From Vitis vinifera (lineage: Eukaryota; Streptophyta; Magnoliopsida; Vitales; Vitaceae): a DNA stretch of 64,000 nucleotides. Below are positions 10,058-22,234 of this stretch, one piece after another. Within the stretch, counting starts at the first letter, position 1. Every line of letters begins with the position of its first letter. The DNA lies in NCBI RefSeq assembly GCF_030704535.1, contig NC_081819.1:22912001-22976000 (forward strand), read 5' to 3'. A program made the translations under genes and the position numbers. The notes beneath the pieces were generated by a model. That model saw only the letters and a program-made list of their open reading frames with translations, did no database searches and was not told where the DNA came from.

Positions 10058-13000
10058 CTACAACATGCTGTCTGTCTTGGCTGGCAGACGACGGAAGAAA
10101 TTGATCGGTGCTGAAGGCAACCTGCCCCGGAATCTGGGATGCCTCATGTGATAAAACCCAGCCACCAAAGCCAGCACCTGGAAGGGGGTGATGTACAGAA
10201 CAAGGGCAACAAGAAGACAGAACACCAGAAATATGGTTGTGGCCCGGGGATCTCGCCAGCTTAGCAGAGCCTGGAACCGTTCTCCTTGGGTTGCAACATC
10301 GCCCACTACAGTCTGAATCCTTCCAGCCACACTCCTCAGCCGGTCATACCTCATTCGGACCAACTCTGAGCCCCGGGAGGTTGGAAATGAATCAAACTCC
10401 TCATCAAGCTCATCAGGGTGGACATTGTCAGCATAAGATATTTTTGTGTTCATGTGAGGAGGGTATCTGGGGCGGCCCCGGTAGTTCCAAAGCCCTATCA
10501 TAAACATGTAGAGAAACACTGTTGGCAAGATCAGCTCTGGAAAGCATACCAACATCACAAACAGAACATGTACCAGCCCTGTTGTGATGGGGTTTTTCCA
10601 TGTGCAGACTTCCCCGAACCATTTTCCAACTGCAATTAATCCTGAGAAAACTGACATTAGCCGGAAAAAATTGGCCTTGCTGCGTCTCATGCTCCAGAGA
10701 TGGGAGTCCATATCAGACATGTATTCGATTACTTCCTTCCGAAGAGGGGGTTCTGACCGGCTAAGCCTGGCTGCCACTATGTTGACAGCCTGGTGGCGCA
10801 GCATGTCCTGCTGCATTACAGTGAACGGCTTTATATAGTGCATTTTTGGCAAAAGGGGGCGTGAGTATATCAGCATTGTGTTCATCAAGGATGTGCATGA
10901 AAACCGTATTGCCAGATGCAGCTCACCCATCTTTTTGACACCATTGGGGTGAAGGACCAGAAGCGGGTAAGTGTGAGTATAAACACGACCGGTTTCAAGA
11001 GTAGAAATTCGAATGCGAACCTTCCCAATTTTCAGGTCTCTGTTACCGTTTGAACCCCCAACATGGCAGTTATCAAAAACCCCAATTGTGATAACTGTGG
11101 CTGGATCATAAACCTCCCAAGTGTACTGCTCGTTGTATTTTGGGCTCAAGCTGTTCATTATGGTTCGAGTCCGAACCCATTTCTGACCATACTTTGCTAC
11201 ACAGTATGTGTCTGATGTACCCTTTTGATCCCTTGTTTTCATCGGATGGAGCCCATCAGCATTTAGAATACCCAGCTCCAAGACACCAATTGAGGGGGTC
11301 CGGAGCCAGAGCTGCTTTAGTGAGGGTCGGAGATCACTGCTGTAGTGTGTTGACTCGTCATGCACATGGTAACCTCCCTCAAGGAAAAGACAGAGCCGGA
11401 GTCTACTAGCAAACTTATCTTTCTTATCTTTCTTACTCTGATCCACATCCATGACGTATGCCTTTTCAAGGTGATACCATCGAGAACGATCGATTCGATC
11501 ATCATGTCGAACCTCAGCACGTTTTTCAATGGCGCTCAATGGTATAATGGTCCTCCCAATTGTCTCGTCTTTGTTTGGACCCACACGATCTTCCACTGAA
11601 AGCATCAGGTGATCTTCAAAGGGTTCAGCAACAACAAATATCAAATCTTCATTCCAGAGTGGGTTCAGAGTTCGAGCTTGAGTTGGCTTTGTCTTTAAAA
11701 TCTGATTACCAATTTGAGCCTTCACGTATACATCTGGGAAACGAGTCTTTTCAGTGGTAACCAAGTCTTGCGCCTCAACTATAGTAACTCGGACATACCA
11801 AAGTCTTGGTGAATGGTAAACTTTAGATCGTATATATGAGGAGCCAGCTGCAGAGCTATCATGATGGGAAGCTGCATCTGAATGCCATGCATCAGGAAAA
11901 GCCTCATCAGCTTGTGTGCCATACCATACTGCAAGCATCAGTTCTCCATTATTTTTCTCTCCCTTACTGTTTGCAATCCTATACCATTCTGGGGCCAATG
12001 GACTATCTGGCGGGACCCGAGTGGGAACATCACTGAGATCAAATCGAACAAACCCAACAATATCATCTTTTAACATATCCTTATCCTTGACCACAACTTC
12101 CAGAACAGATGACTGCATCCTGTCCCCAGCAAAAGCAAACACTTCATTCCATTCAGGGTTTTTGTTTTTCTCAAAGTGTTTTGTAATTCCCTTGTAGTTC
12201 CCAACTCTTACTTCAACAAATGGGTCAAGGCTCCCGGTAACATCCTTGGTAGGAAGATCACGGGCTTTCACAACTCGTACAAAAAGGTAATGCATTTGCT
12301 CAACAAGATCATAGGTGCTGGCTGGCTTGTCTGCACGTATAACTCGCCCCCCAACAATCTGTCCCCCTCCAAGGATAGGGCTTGTCTCTTTAAGTTGATA
12401 ATCCAATGGTTGAGAAGCCGAACCTGAGAACATGCGAACAATTCTTGAACCCTGCGGTTCGGCTCTCATCTGATCAGCCCCAAATCTTCCTGGCTCTTGT
12501 GACATGGCTGCAGGGTGTTGTTGTTGTGGGACATTTGTGTTTGGAAGGTGATGAAATGTGTGCCTTGCCTCGGCTTTGTCATTAGAGAATGCGCCCTGGA
12601 CCATGTTCTGGACAATGTTCTGAACTTGTTGGACAGGCCCTTGAGCTTGGGTTCTGTGCGAATCTGTAAGCACAGAGGATTCCATTGCTGGAAGTGGATT
12701 TGAGGATCTTATGGAAGGGTCATCAGTAAGAAAGACTTTAAGACCAAGTTCTCCTTTTACACGCGACAAAATGCCTCGTTTCTCCAAAGGGTAGTGCAAA
12801 ACAGCAGCATCAGAATAGGGGACGAATGATGTCCCAGTGAGCCGAACCTTCCCAAGGAAGGATTTAGAATTGGTGGTCTTTACAAGGTTATAGACCCAGG
12901 CTTCAAGATTGAGATTAGATAGGTTGTTTGGATCAGAAATGTTGAAGTAGAAGCTTTCATTCCAAACTGGATTGAGATCCTTCTCTTTGGTAGTGGTACG

Positions 13001-13114
13001 AAATTTCTGGTTATCGAAGTGGAGCTCCACAAAGGCACTGGCTGAGCCCTGCCCATCTTTAGGCATGAGGTTGTGAGCACTCACAACCTCCACTCCTAGC
13101 TTCAAATTTGACAT
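10058..13114 (-). CDS. Multiple C2 domain and transmembrane region protein (MCTP; FTIP/QUIRKY family)
   Basis: Intronless 1018-aa frame. Domains: C2A about 5-125, a polar linker 140-260, C2B about 275-395 (ARDLPTKDVTGSLDPFVEVR), C2C about 437-550, C2D about 608-720, then the PRT_C region with two membrane segments (about 847-875 and 959-990) at the C-terminus. Aspartates expected for calcium/phospholipid binding are visible in C2B (D..SLDPF, KDKD). Plant MCTPs sit in the ER and at plasmodesmata, tether ER to plasma membrane, and traffic cargo such as FT or homeodomain proteins. Four C2 domains and an N-terminus starting MSNLKLGVEVVSAH suggest the MCTP6-10 group; the exact orthologue is uncertain. 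The start is the only ATG that preserves C2A, just downstream of a leader intron acceptor. Confidence 0.95.
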   Translation of the reverse strand: MSNLKLGVEVVSAHNLMPKDGQGSASAFVELHFDNQKFRTTTKEKDLNPVWNESFYFNISDPNNLSNLNLEAWVYNLVKTTNSKSFLGKVRLTGTSFVPYSDAAVLHYPLEKRGILSRVKGELGLKVFLTDDPSIRSSNPLPAMESSVLTDSHRTQAQGPVQQVQNIVQNMVQGAFSNDKAEARHTFHHLPNTNVPQQQHPAAMSQEPGRFGADQMRAEPQGSRIVRMFSGSASQPLDYQLKETSPILGGGQIVGGRVIRADKPASTYDLVEQMHYLFVRVVKARDLPTKDVTGSLDPFVEVRVGNYKGITKHFEKNKNPEWNEVFAFAGDRMQSSVLEVVVKDKDMLKDDIVGFVRFDLSDVPTRVPPDSPLAPEWYRIANSKGEKNNGELMLAVWYGTQADEAFPDAWHSDAASHHDSSAAGSSYIRSKVYHSPRLWYVRVTIVEAQDLVTTEKTRFPDVYVKAQIGNQILKTKPTQARTLNPLWNEDLIFVVAEPFEDHLMLSVEDRVGPNKDETIGRTIIPLSAIEKRAEVRHDDRIDRSRWYHLEKAYVMDVDQSKKDKKDKFASRLRLCLFLEGGYHVHDESTHYSSDLRPSLKQLWLRTPSIGVLELGILNADGLHPMKTRDQKGTSDTYCVAKYGQKWVRTRTIMNSLSPKYNEQYTWEVYDPATVITIGVFDNCHVGGSNGNRDLKIGKVRIRISTLETGRVYTHTYPLLVLHPNGVKKMGELHLAIRFSCTSLMNTMLIYSRPLLPKMHYIKPFTVMQQDMLRHQAVNIVAARLSRSEPPLRKEVIEYMSDMDSHLWSMRRSKANFFRLMSVFSGLIAVGKWFGEVCTWKNPITTGLVHVLFVMLVCFPELILPTVFLYMFMIGLWNYRGRPRYPPHMNTKISYADNVHPDELDEEFDSFPTSRGSELVRMRYDRLRSVAGRIQTVVGDVATQGERFQALLSWRDPRATTIFLVFCLLVALVLYITPFQVLALVAGFYHMRHPRFRGRLPSAPINFFRRLPAKTDSML

Positions 13115-13854
13115 GGTGTTCTTTTATGTAATCCTCCAAGACTTAGTGAACAAAAACAAGGTATTGTCCTGAAGGAAGGAACAAAGAATTTAGCAACAGT
13201 GGCTTTCTAATAGACAAATAAATGCAATGTCGCAGGAAAAACTGAAGAATCAACGAATGCCCAGTCAATTTTACATTCTCCTCATCCTACTATCACAGAC
13301 AGCATCTCCAAATCTAGGACATTAATGAACCTTCACAAAGTAATATTCAACAGTGATTAACATCACTATAATTCAGAAGATATAAACAAAGACTCCGGAA
13401 ACTAAATTCACTCTATAATCTTAGAAAAACAAATGGGTGTTGTGAACTGGTGGAGACACCAATTTCCTCCAGAATCAACCCTTAAATGACTCTTAAGAGT
13501 TAAAACTTCCTATATATGGAATCAAGCTCATAACATAGAAAAGAATCCAAAAGTAATGAAAGAAACCATTGATTAATTTCCATAGATTCCTACACAAAGG
13601 GAAAGAGAGAATCTAAAAAAGTTCAGATTGAACAAGAGGTAGATTCTGAATAAAAGCCACAAAGCTTTTAGGATATTCTTGAGAAAATTATGGATAAAAA
13701 AGGGGGAAAAAAAAAAAGGCGCTTGATTTTCTCAGCAGCAAAACAGGCATCTAATTCCTCTTGTCATCAACTTCACAGATGAAAAACTAGGACAAAGATA
13801 TGGCTCTGTTTTCCAGGGGCAAAAAAAGGTATTTTCTTACAGCTTCCAAAATAC

Positions 13855-13892
<38 letters not shown>

Positions 13893-14720
13893 AAAAAAAA
13901 AAAAATCTCTTTACATCAAACCGCTCGAGAAAAATTGTTTCTACAAATATTTTTCCCTGAATAATTAGAGAAGTCAGCTTTCTAATCCGATTCTCAAAAT
14001 TCTCGGGAAAAAACAAAACCAGAAAAATCCTTTTTTTTTTTTTTTTCTGCAAAACAGAGTCATCTAGAAAACAAAATTCCGCAGATTTTTCACAACGTTC
14101 AACAGATATCCGCACCCAAAAAAAAAACAAAAAATTTAAAATAAAAATAAAAACAACAACAACAAACAATCCTGCCAAACGCCACGAAAGCGCCTCACTT
14201 TTCCCTTCGCCTACCAGAAAACGCAGGAAAACAAAAAGAAAACCTGGAAACTCGTCTCATTCAACCCAATTCAACCCCAACCTGCCGGAAAATCCCAAGT
14301 TTCCTCTCTTTTCCCACGCTTTTCCAGCAACCAAACAACAGATATCCACACAAACAAAAAGAAACAACAAAATGACAATCAGAAAAACCAACAAAGATAC
14401 AAACCAACCTTCTCTTCAGCTTCAAAGTTTGCCGATTCGCTTCGCAAGCTGCCGACACAAGCTCACACCTCTTGATCCTCGAGCTGATCAACGAGCAATC
14501 CTCCTCTAGAGCTCTCACCTTTAAAGAAGAGAAAGCGACCGCTTCAGAGAGAAAAGAAGAAGAAGAAGCTGAGAAACCCTAGAAATAGCTTCTGCGATGC
14601 TTCGGAGAAGAGAGAAGATAGAGAGAGAGTCGTCGAAAACGAGTAGAGAAAGCGAGAGGAGGTCACCGCAAGTATCCGTTTCCGCTTGTTTTTTCTTCCT
14701 CTTCTGCCAAACAGAACCTA
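13115..14720 (-). promoter_or_regulatory. MCTP 5' leader with a 1350-bp intron
   Basis: On the minus strand a donor (CTTTAAAG|GTGAG) lies with its GT at 14518 and an acceptor (TTCCTTCCTTCAG|GAC) with its AG at 13169-13170, giving an intron of 13169-14518. The 50 bases between acceptor and ATG and the GAGA-rich stretch above 14519 would be 5' UTR. A 5' UTR intron before an uninterrupted coding region is a common plant gene arrangement. No good TATA box is seen above 14720, so the transcription start is only approximate. An AAT/ATT repeat lies inside the intron at about 13855-13893. Confidence 0.7.
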
Positions 14721-15599
14721 AGGACTGAAAGGCGTTTTAAACCTGTTGTATTCCTCTTAAAACGACGTCGTCCATCTTTTCCCTACTCGCGGTTGTTTGG
14801 TCAGTCCCATTACTCGCGCTGGCCGCTTTTTGAATATTCGGATATTTTCTTCCTCTTTGCTTTCCACAATTAACGATTAAAAATATCGCTGTCCACCAAA
14901 ATATCAAGACTTTGTAAAAAAAATATTAATAAAATGAAAATTAAAATATGATTAATAAATATAAAATTTAAAATATAATTTTGACAAATAATAAAATAAT
15001 TAATAATACATATATTAAAATTAATTATTAAATTCATTAGAAGAAGTAATTTATATGGATTATTGATAAATTAGTTTTTAAAATAAAGATATTTTTATAG
15101 AAAACTATTAGTTTTAAGTGTAAAATAATGTAATATACACAAAATTAATAAATAAAAAAGATAAAGTGGTTGCATCGCAATCACATTTCACACCCCACTA
15201 TATTTATTTATAAAAAAATGACTTGAAGAAAAGTCTAGTTTGGTACCAACTTTAGATTTTTTTTAAAGTCAATGAGACCAATTTGATTTAATCAATAACC
15301 CATTTTTTTATTTTCTTTAATTCATATTTATTTTTAATGATTTCTCATTATATCTTATAAAAACACCTGAAAAGTATCTCGAAATTATTTTAAAAATAAT
15401 ATATTTTTAGAATAAATTTTCAAATAAACTATTCTATGTAATAAGCGTTTTTGACATCGGTTGCCAAACAAACAAACCCTTCACTACCAGAATTTTAAGA
15501 ATTTATGTCCACCTGCAACTGCAAGTACAATTTTCAATTCCTAATTATCTTACTTTCACTTCTCCTAACGTTCACACGATAAAATAATTTTATTTTCAA
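14721..15599. other. AT-rich spacer upstream of the MCTP gene
   Basis: No reading frame or repeat boundary can be supported. The part close to 14721 should contain the MCTP core promoter. Confidence 0.4.
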
Positions 15600-16090
15600 T
15601 TTCTATAATTCGAGGAAGGCCCTGAGTGTGGTCGCTCACACACTTTATCATCATCTTATAACATCATAGGCCCTGTGTTAAATCATCTCCAGGTGGCTAA
15701 TAATTAAAACATCAAAAGACGAACCGGTCCCACCGGGGATGAGTGATAAGTTCCAACGATCCGACGGTCCTGGTTCGGAACATCATGCACAAGGTGGGGC
15801 CGTCCATACCGTAGTCTCCGTCCTAACACTACACAGTATAATATTCTGGTAAGAAAAGGCTGGCCGGGATGGGACAAGAGTTAGGATATGGATAGTAAAA
15901 TGGCGGATTTCGCCCTGACCTTTTGGGAAAAATACATCCGGGAGGTGGGATAGGGGTCGAAAGTGGAAAAGTGGGGTAAAGCATTATGATTATCTGAAAG
16001 CGCCATGCAATGGGTAGGAACCACGTAGGATGTTGCCACGTGTGGGGCACCTATTGGCTGTTGACGTGTGTGGCCTTGAACTTTTGGAGA
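15600..16090. promoter_or_regulatory. GC-rich island with G-box motifs
   Basis: This block is clearly more GC-rich than the AT-rich DNA on both sides. It contains a G-box core CCACGTGT (16035-16042), a nearby CCACGTAG (16022-16029), ATTGGC (CCAAT box, complement) and GACGTG. A short inverted pair, GAACCGGT/ACCGGGG, lies near 15721-15740. It could be a distal regulatory region of MCTP (start about 1.3 kb away) or a relic of a lost gene; the sequence alone does not decide. Confidence 0.35.
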
Positions 16091-17500
16091 TTATCTTAAC
16101 TCGGATTTGACTAGACTTTCATCACTCGTGACTCACCCACCACGGTTACAAATAAAACAAAGATTAATAACTTTTTTCCCAAGTTTTATCCACTTACTTA
16201 ATAATTAAGGCTTCATTAAATAATATAAAAATAAATACAAGTGGCATTAAAAATGAAATATAAACCGCTTATATCTTTTTCAAATTTTATTATAAAATAA
16301 TTAAAAATCCAAAAATGGGGATCTCACAAAATAATAATAATAATAATAATGGTAAAGGTTGGTTTATGACATGGTTATTTTTGTAACAATATTTCTAAAT
16401 CTAATAATTATATGGTTGATAAATTTATTAGTGCCCACAACAAATTATTATTATTTTTTACAAGTTTTATCTATTTAAAAAATATAGATTCTAAATTTTT
16501 TTTTTTGTAAAATATTACTTTAAAATTAATTCTTAATACTTTAAAATAAATCTATAATTTTTCGTATTATAGTCATGATTCACGTTCAATATATTAATGA
16601 AAAAATAAAATATTATTTTAAACAAGAAAGTGGATTCCCAAAGGAAAGAAGACAAAAAGTTTTGATGTCACATTCGAATTCCCAAATTATTTTGAAAGCA
16701 ACAATGAGAGAGTTTTTAAAGAAAGATTCGTTGGAAATGCTTTTCACGGGGTTATTGCCTTTACTTTCCTTCTCCTGCACATTAAAGTGGTGATTTATTT
16801 GGCCGTTACGTCCCTCGCCTTACATATTAAGGTGGTTATCCATTCATTAATGGTCCTACAATGGTTTCATTGATATCGAAAGCACACCACAAATAAGGTG
16901 ATGTTAAGGGTACGTCTTTGGGTCGTATGTATTAATTCAGTATTTTAGTATTTTATTTTATTAATTTAAAACCCCTTCAGAATCAAATTACTGTACTGAT
17001 TTGGTATTTTACCAAATTTCCAATCTCGATAATTTAAATTATGTAATAAAATTTAAATCTATATATGATGATATAAATATATGATATTATAATAAAAAAA
17101 AAAAATAAGATCAGAGTAGAAAAGAATGACAACGAAATACAAGTAAGATACAAAAGGATGTGGTCAAATTATATTTGTGACCCATTGTGATTGATCTTGG
17201 TTTTTAGTAGGTGCTGATTTAGGATTCTAGAAGATTTAACAAACTTTTATGATGATGGTGATGGATATAGAATATTTAGATGGTTGGTATTAAGATAGGG
17301 TTTGCCATGTTAGTAAGTGGTACGTTTCACTACCATATAAAAATGGTTTCATAGATTATGAGTTTTCACATGTGCACCTTAGTTTTACTTAAAACTTATT
17401 TGTTTTATACTCCACGTCTTATTATTTTTACTTTATATATAGTTTCATCATCTTATATTTTCATCTCATCATTTTATATCGTAATTTTTTTTAAAATTTA
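16091..17500. other. AT-rich intergenic DNA
   Basis: No gene is supported. A short AAT microsatellite lies near 16330-16350. Confidence 0.5.
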
Positions 17501-17760
17501 GGTTGTGTTTGTTTTTTTACTTAATTCTAAATAGAACTTTAATGCTTAATATGTTAAATATTAGGTTGTTTGTTTTTATAGTATTTTATTTCTGTAAAGT
17601 ATTAAAAAGTAAAGAAAACTACTATGTTATTTTTTCTATTTAAAAAAAGTTATATATTTTGGTTTTTTCTATTTAGTAAAAAGTTTATAATTAGTCATGA
17701 AAAAGTAGAAAAACAAACAACCTAAATTCTGAAAACAAATTACTTTCAGTAAAAAAAAAA
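17501..17760. mobile_element. MITE, probably Tourist/PIF-Harbinger like (copy 1)
   Basis: About 260 bp that share start, internal order and end with the better preserved copy at 36450-36676 (both begin GG(T)TGTGTTTG...TTTACTTAATTCTAAAT). TTA precedes the left end at 17498-17500. The right end is degraded, so the boundary near 17760 is approximate. Confidence 0.6.
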
Positions 17761-20700
17761 AAAAAAAAAAAACATCACCTTAGTCTTATTCGTTTGTATT
17801 CTTATTTAATAGTTCAGATTTCAGTATAAACTTATGAGCTACATTGAAAGTTTGATATTGTACTAATTGGTACTTTTCGATATGATACTAAAAAAAATAT
17901 CATCAATTTAGAGGTGTCACGTGTACATATGATTCCACCATGTTCTCATTGATTTGTCCTTTATACACAATTTTGTAGTTTCATACCCTCATTTTATTTT
18001 CTGAATTTTGGTCTCGGTGTTTTGTACTATAGTCTTATTTCTTTATAATTGATTCAATTTAATTATACCTTAATATCATTTATTTGCACATTCTTTCAAT
18101 GATGTAATACTAAATTTGTATCATACATCTTTTCATTAAAATAAATACAAGTATAAAATCTTTCTCCCTTTTTTTCTGGGAACATAAAATATTAAATAGC
18201 TAATTTAATTAAATATTAACATCCAACTCATTATGAATGAATTATTAATCTATATATTTAAGAATTTAAATTTTTAAATGTATAAAACTTCCAAAATAAT
18301 AATTAATTATAGGCACTAATAATTTTACCAATTAGAATGATTTAATTTTTCGAAATTATTAAATACTATAGAGAGAAAAAGAACGCAATGATTTAGAAAT
18401 GGGAATCCTAAAGGTTAGTCATGCCAGTATAGGGAAAAAACAATTTGTAATCAAATGTTAAAAGAGTACATCTAGCAGCTTTAATAGTTTCTTTATACGT
18501 GCCCCTTTGTCAACCATACAATCATTTCCTTTAGAAATATCGTTCACCAAATGATCATCATCCCAAACCAACCTTTTGCCTCTTTTTATTTTTCACTTTC
18601 TTTTTTTTTTTTAAGATCCCAATTAGGTAAGACATTGCTATCTCATGGCAAGGATGTAAAAAATTAGTTCAAAAATTTAAAATTAAATTAAGTCGGTAAA
18701 AATAAATTAGACTCGAGAGCTTGTAGTTGTGAATCCTCCAAATCTCCGACATTAAAAGATCACCCCATAAGTTGAAACTCCTTATTTGGTCGATTAAGAT
18801 CCCGAACCCTATTTGAAAGTACATGTTTTGGGGCAAATAAATGGAATAAGTCAAATAATCTATTATGTTTGAAAAGTTTTTACTTATAATTTTAATTTTA
18901 TTTAAAATTAATGAGATATTTAATATAATTAAAGTCACATAATTTGTTAGCTTAAAGTTTTATAATAAATATAATCTAAATATCTATTATACTTAAGATT
19001 TAAATATATTTTTTAATATATTTTGAACTCGTCTTAGAATATCGGAGTAAAAATATTTGACTTTAGGCACTGTGTGTTATAGATTTTTCATCTAAAAGAT
19101 TATTTTTATATTATAAAAACCTTTTAAGGCTCTTCATTATAAAATTATTTATTTTTAATATAATTTTTTAAGTTAGCAAAATTTATAATTTATATCTGGA
19201 TACGTATAATAACACTATTGAAATTCTTTATATAATTTCATAAATATCAAAATTAGGTAGAATATTTTAGTACTATTAAAAAAAATAAATAAATACATCC
19301 TTTTCTTGGTTTAATTTTTTAATTCAATTTTTATGATTTTTTTTAAAAATTTGTAGAGGCCGGTCATGGTCGTCACTTTGTTTATAAAATTAACGTCAAT
19401 ATAGGTTGTGTAAGGTGATGTGTATTCCCTTTAATTTATACTATTTCTACATTATTTTTTAATCAATCAATAATTAAATTAAAAATAATCATCCAATTAT
19501 TTGATCTCACTTGTCACACCCTCATCTTCTTCAATTTAAAAAAATTTAAGCTCACCCATACCTATTTTTTAGCATTATCATAAAATTTTTTTATTTGTTT
19601 CTAAAAAGCTGGGCTTTTGGCAGATCATTCTGGCACGGGTCCTGGTTGATCTTGATTTTCTGGCTTCCCAAACAGGTCATTGATGTGAAAAATATTTAAA
19701 AAACCCTTGTCTTCTTTGCTGAGAACAAAAAGGCAAAGCACATGGCTGGGAAAAAAAACTAGGGATGGTCAATTTCCTTGGACAGATATGCTAGGATTCA
19801 TTTTCTAGGATACTTTCCTGGAAAGGCCTGAGAAAAAAGTGATTACAAAATCAAGAGAATAATTTCCCCAAAATAAAAAATAAAGAAAAAAAATATGGGC
19901 AAGAAGAGAAGATATCGAATATTTAAACACTTTTTTATTTGGATATTAGTTTGTATAAAATTATAAAAAAAAAAAAGTCTTTAATAAGAAAATATCATTC
20001 ACAAAAATGCTAAAAATTAAGAGCTCTTTATCACTTTACAGGTGTCAGGCATTTCCCTATGGGGATTGTTTATTCACATGTGGTGATGAGTGGTTCACGT
20101 GGGTTCGAACCATGACTAAACCTACATGAGAGAGAAGTTGGGAGGTGGTTGGGTCCCATGAATCAAAGGAATTGCCGATGCACCACAAAAGGCTGATCCA
20201 AAATGAATCCCATCAAAGTGTGGAATATTTTTTCCTTGAAGCCAAACATTGGTCTTCTCCACCTAAAATTTTTAGGCAAAAGTTTGGATTTGACTTGCCA
20301 TCTTCCAACTCAAAGTAATTTTGGATTTTCACACCAATCACGAAACATAAATGAATCGAAAAAGTGAAACAGACTCTACCTAAATTAAATATATTTATTA
20401 ACATAACTTAATATCCTAATTTAAAGTTAAAAATCATTTTAAATAATTAAAATAAATATAAATTAAGTTATTAAACACTTTATAATATAAAAGTATTTGT
20501 ACTATATTCATATGCCCACATATTTCATTTTTCTTTTTATATGGTGGGTGGGTGTCGTTGTTTTATTTTATAAATAATATTATTATTTTATACCTTATTC
20601 TAATTTTTTAATATATTGATATTATGGTCTTATATAATCATATTTTACTAAACATTTAATCACGTGTTTGGTACAATATGGAAGTAATACCATAAAATAT

Positions 20701-20940
20701 TTAAAATAGTTTTTAGATTTGACATTTGATCAATTCATAGATTGTAATTTCGTATGACATTATTATTCTCCAATAGTCAATATTTATATCCAACTTAAAT
20801 TGATTGGGATTAAGTGTGACAATTACATCTCCCGTCGCCTTCATGTCATATTAAGGTTATACAACACATCTTAATCTAAGCCCTTTAAGTGAGGATATTA
20901 TGATCGAGAAAGTGTAACCAATACGCTTGGCCTAAGAAGA
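17761..20940. other. Long AT-rich spacer without recognisable genes
   Basis: About 3.2 kb with no convincing exon, RNA gene or transposon terminus. A GGTTCGAACC string near 20103 is not part of a tRNA fold. Confidence 0.5.
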
Positions 20941-21446
20941 AAAACTTTCATGTGGAAGGGTTGGATTGAGTTGGGCTGAAAGAAGCCCAACCCAAATCAA
21001 AGAGGCCCATCCATCACCATACCCACAAACCACAAACGGCTTCCGAACTATAGGGAAAGACTAGGGTTAGGAGAAGACCAAAAGAAGAGAAAAACATGGT
21101 CAAAAAGGCCATAAATATTACAAAACCCCGCAAAAAATTCAATGGCCAAATCCTAAGGCCAAAACTCCTAAAAAGTGGAAACCAAAACGTGGCAACAAGA
21201 AAGTGTAGTGGTGGACGTGATCAGCCTTGGATAAATGCAAGAAGTGAATGCCAACCCCTTATTTTCACCCCCACAAATGTCTCTCCTCCCTTTAACCTTT
21301 TCTTATTCTCTTCCTCCTCCATAACCCACTTCCCATATGCCCTCCAAAACTTAGGGATCTCTCTCTTTCTTCTTCTTTCAGACTTTGTGGGGTTTTTCTT
21401 TTTGGATCATTTTACAGAAGGGTCATCTCTCAGTGGAGGACACAAC
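20941..21446 (+). promoter_or_regulatory. Probable promoter and 5' leader of the ADF gene
   Basis: The region carries several site II-like elements (GGGCT, AGCCCAAC, AGGCCCATCC between about 20970 and 21015) and a telo-box-like CTAGGGTTAG at about 21061-21070. This combination is typical of TATA-less, broadly expressed plant promoters. A CT-rich stretch at about 21280-21395 fits a plant 5' UTR. The transcription start cannot be fixed; the in-frame stretch from 21096 is not a credible protein. Confidence 0.45.
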
Positions 21447-22120
21447 ATGGTATGCTCTCACACATCTTATTAAGTTTCCTTCACTTTGTGTTGATGGATG
21501 ATACTAATGAAAAACAATCACCCAAAAACATTGAAGAAACATTGCAAAGACCAAAAAGAAGATCAAATGGTAGTGAAATAATGTACATAATTGAAAGTTA
21601 CACAATTCCAATCGTTGCATGTTAGATAGCATGATTTGAATTGTGAACCTAAATCTTAATTAGGAAAAGTGATTGTTGGGTGATTTACCAATGCTCTATT
21701 TTACGTAGCTTATGTTTTATCCTGGTAGGCGAATTCGGCATCTGGGATGGCAGTGCATGATGAGTGCAAGCTCAAGTTCTTGGAACTAAAAGCAAAGAGA
21801 AATCATCGGTTCATTGTCTTCAAGATCGATGAAAGGATTCAACAAGTGATGGTAGAGAAGTTGGGAAGCCCTGACGAGACCTATGAGGACTTCACCAACA
21901 GCTTGCCTGCCGATGAGTGTCGCTATGCTGTCTTTGATTTCGACTTCACAACAGATGAGAACTGCCAGAAGAGCAAGATTTTCTTCATTGCATGGTGGGT
22001 TATCTCCAATGTCAATGTCTAATCCACTGTATGATCTTTAATTCTCAACCCGAAAAAAAGGCCTAATCATTTTGTGACTGTAGGTCCCCAGATACATCAA
22101 GGGTGAGGAGTAAGATGCTG

Positions 22121-22152
<32 letters not shown>

Positions 22153-22234
22153 GCTTGATGGGATCCAAGTTGAGTTGCAGGCAACAGATCCTAGCGAAAT
22201 GAGCATGGATATCATAAAAGGCCGAGCTCTTTAG
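21447..22234 (+). CDS. ADF: Actin-depolymerizing factor (cofilin family), ADF8/ADF11-like
   Basis: Three exons: 21447-21449 (the ATG alone, followed by GTATGC), 21729-21994 and 22084-22234. Together they encode 139 aa starting [20 protein letters not shown], the normal ADF length. Visible family features are the N-terminal serine (phosphorylation site region), the long helix with [20 protein letters not shown] that binds actin, and [23 protein letters not shown] binds and severs ADP-actin filaments in the cytosol and is tuned by pH, phosphoinositides and kinases. The ending [13 protein letters not shown] resembles Arabidopsis ADF8/ADF11, a root-hair and epidermal subclass, by memory. The ATG-only first exon is a known plant ADF trait. 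The reading is complete and undamaged. It is the only intact plus-strand host gene here. Confidence 0.95.

Noticed and set aside
13837-14178. 113-aa hydrophobic minus-strand frame
   Set aside because: Low-complexity F/I/L translation of A/T tracts inside the MCTP leader intron.
14261-14518. 85-aa minus-strand frame above MCTP
   Set aside because: It begins at the GTG of a splice donor with no ATG and lies within the leader intron.
20090-20115. GGTTCGAACC resembling a tRNA B box
   Set aside because: No A box, cloverleaf or acceptor pairing can be made around it.
21096-21473. 125-aa reading frame upstream of ADF
   Set aside because: It overlaps the ADF leader and start codon in a different frame, has no recognisable domain, and is probably promoter and UTR.
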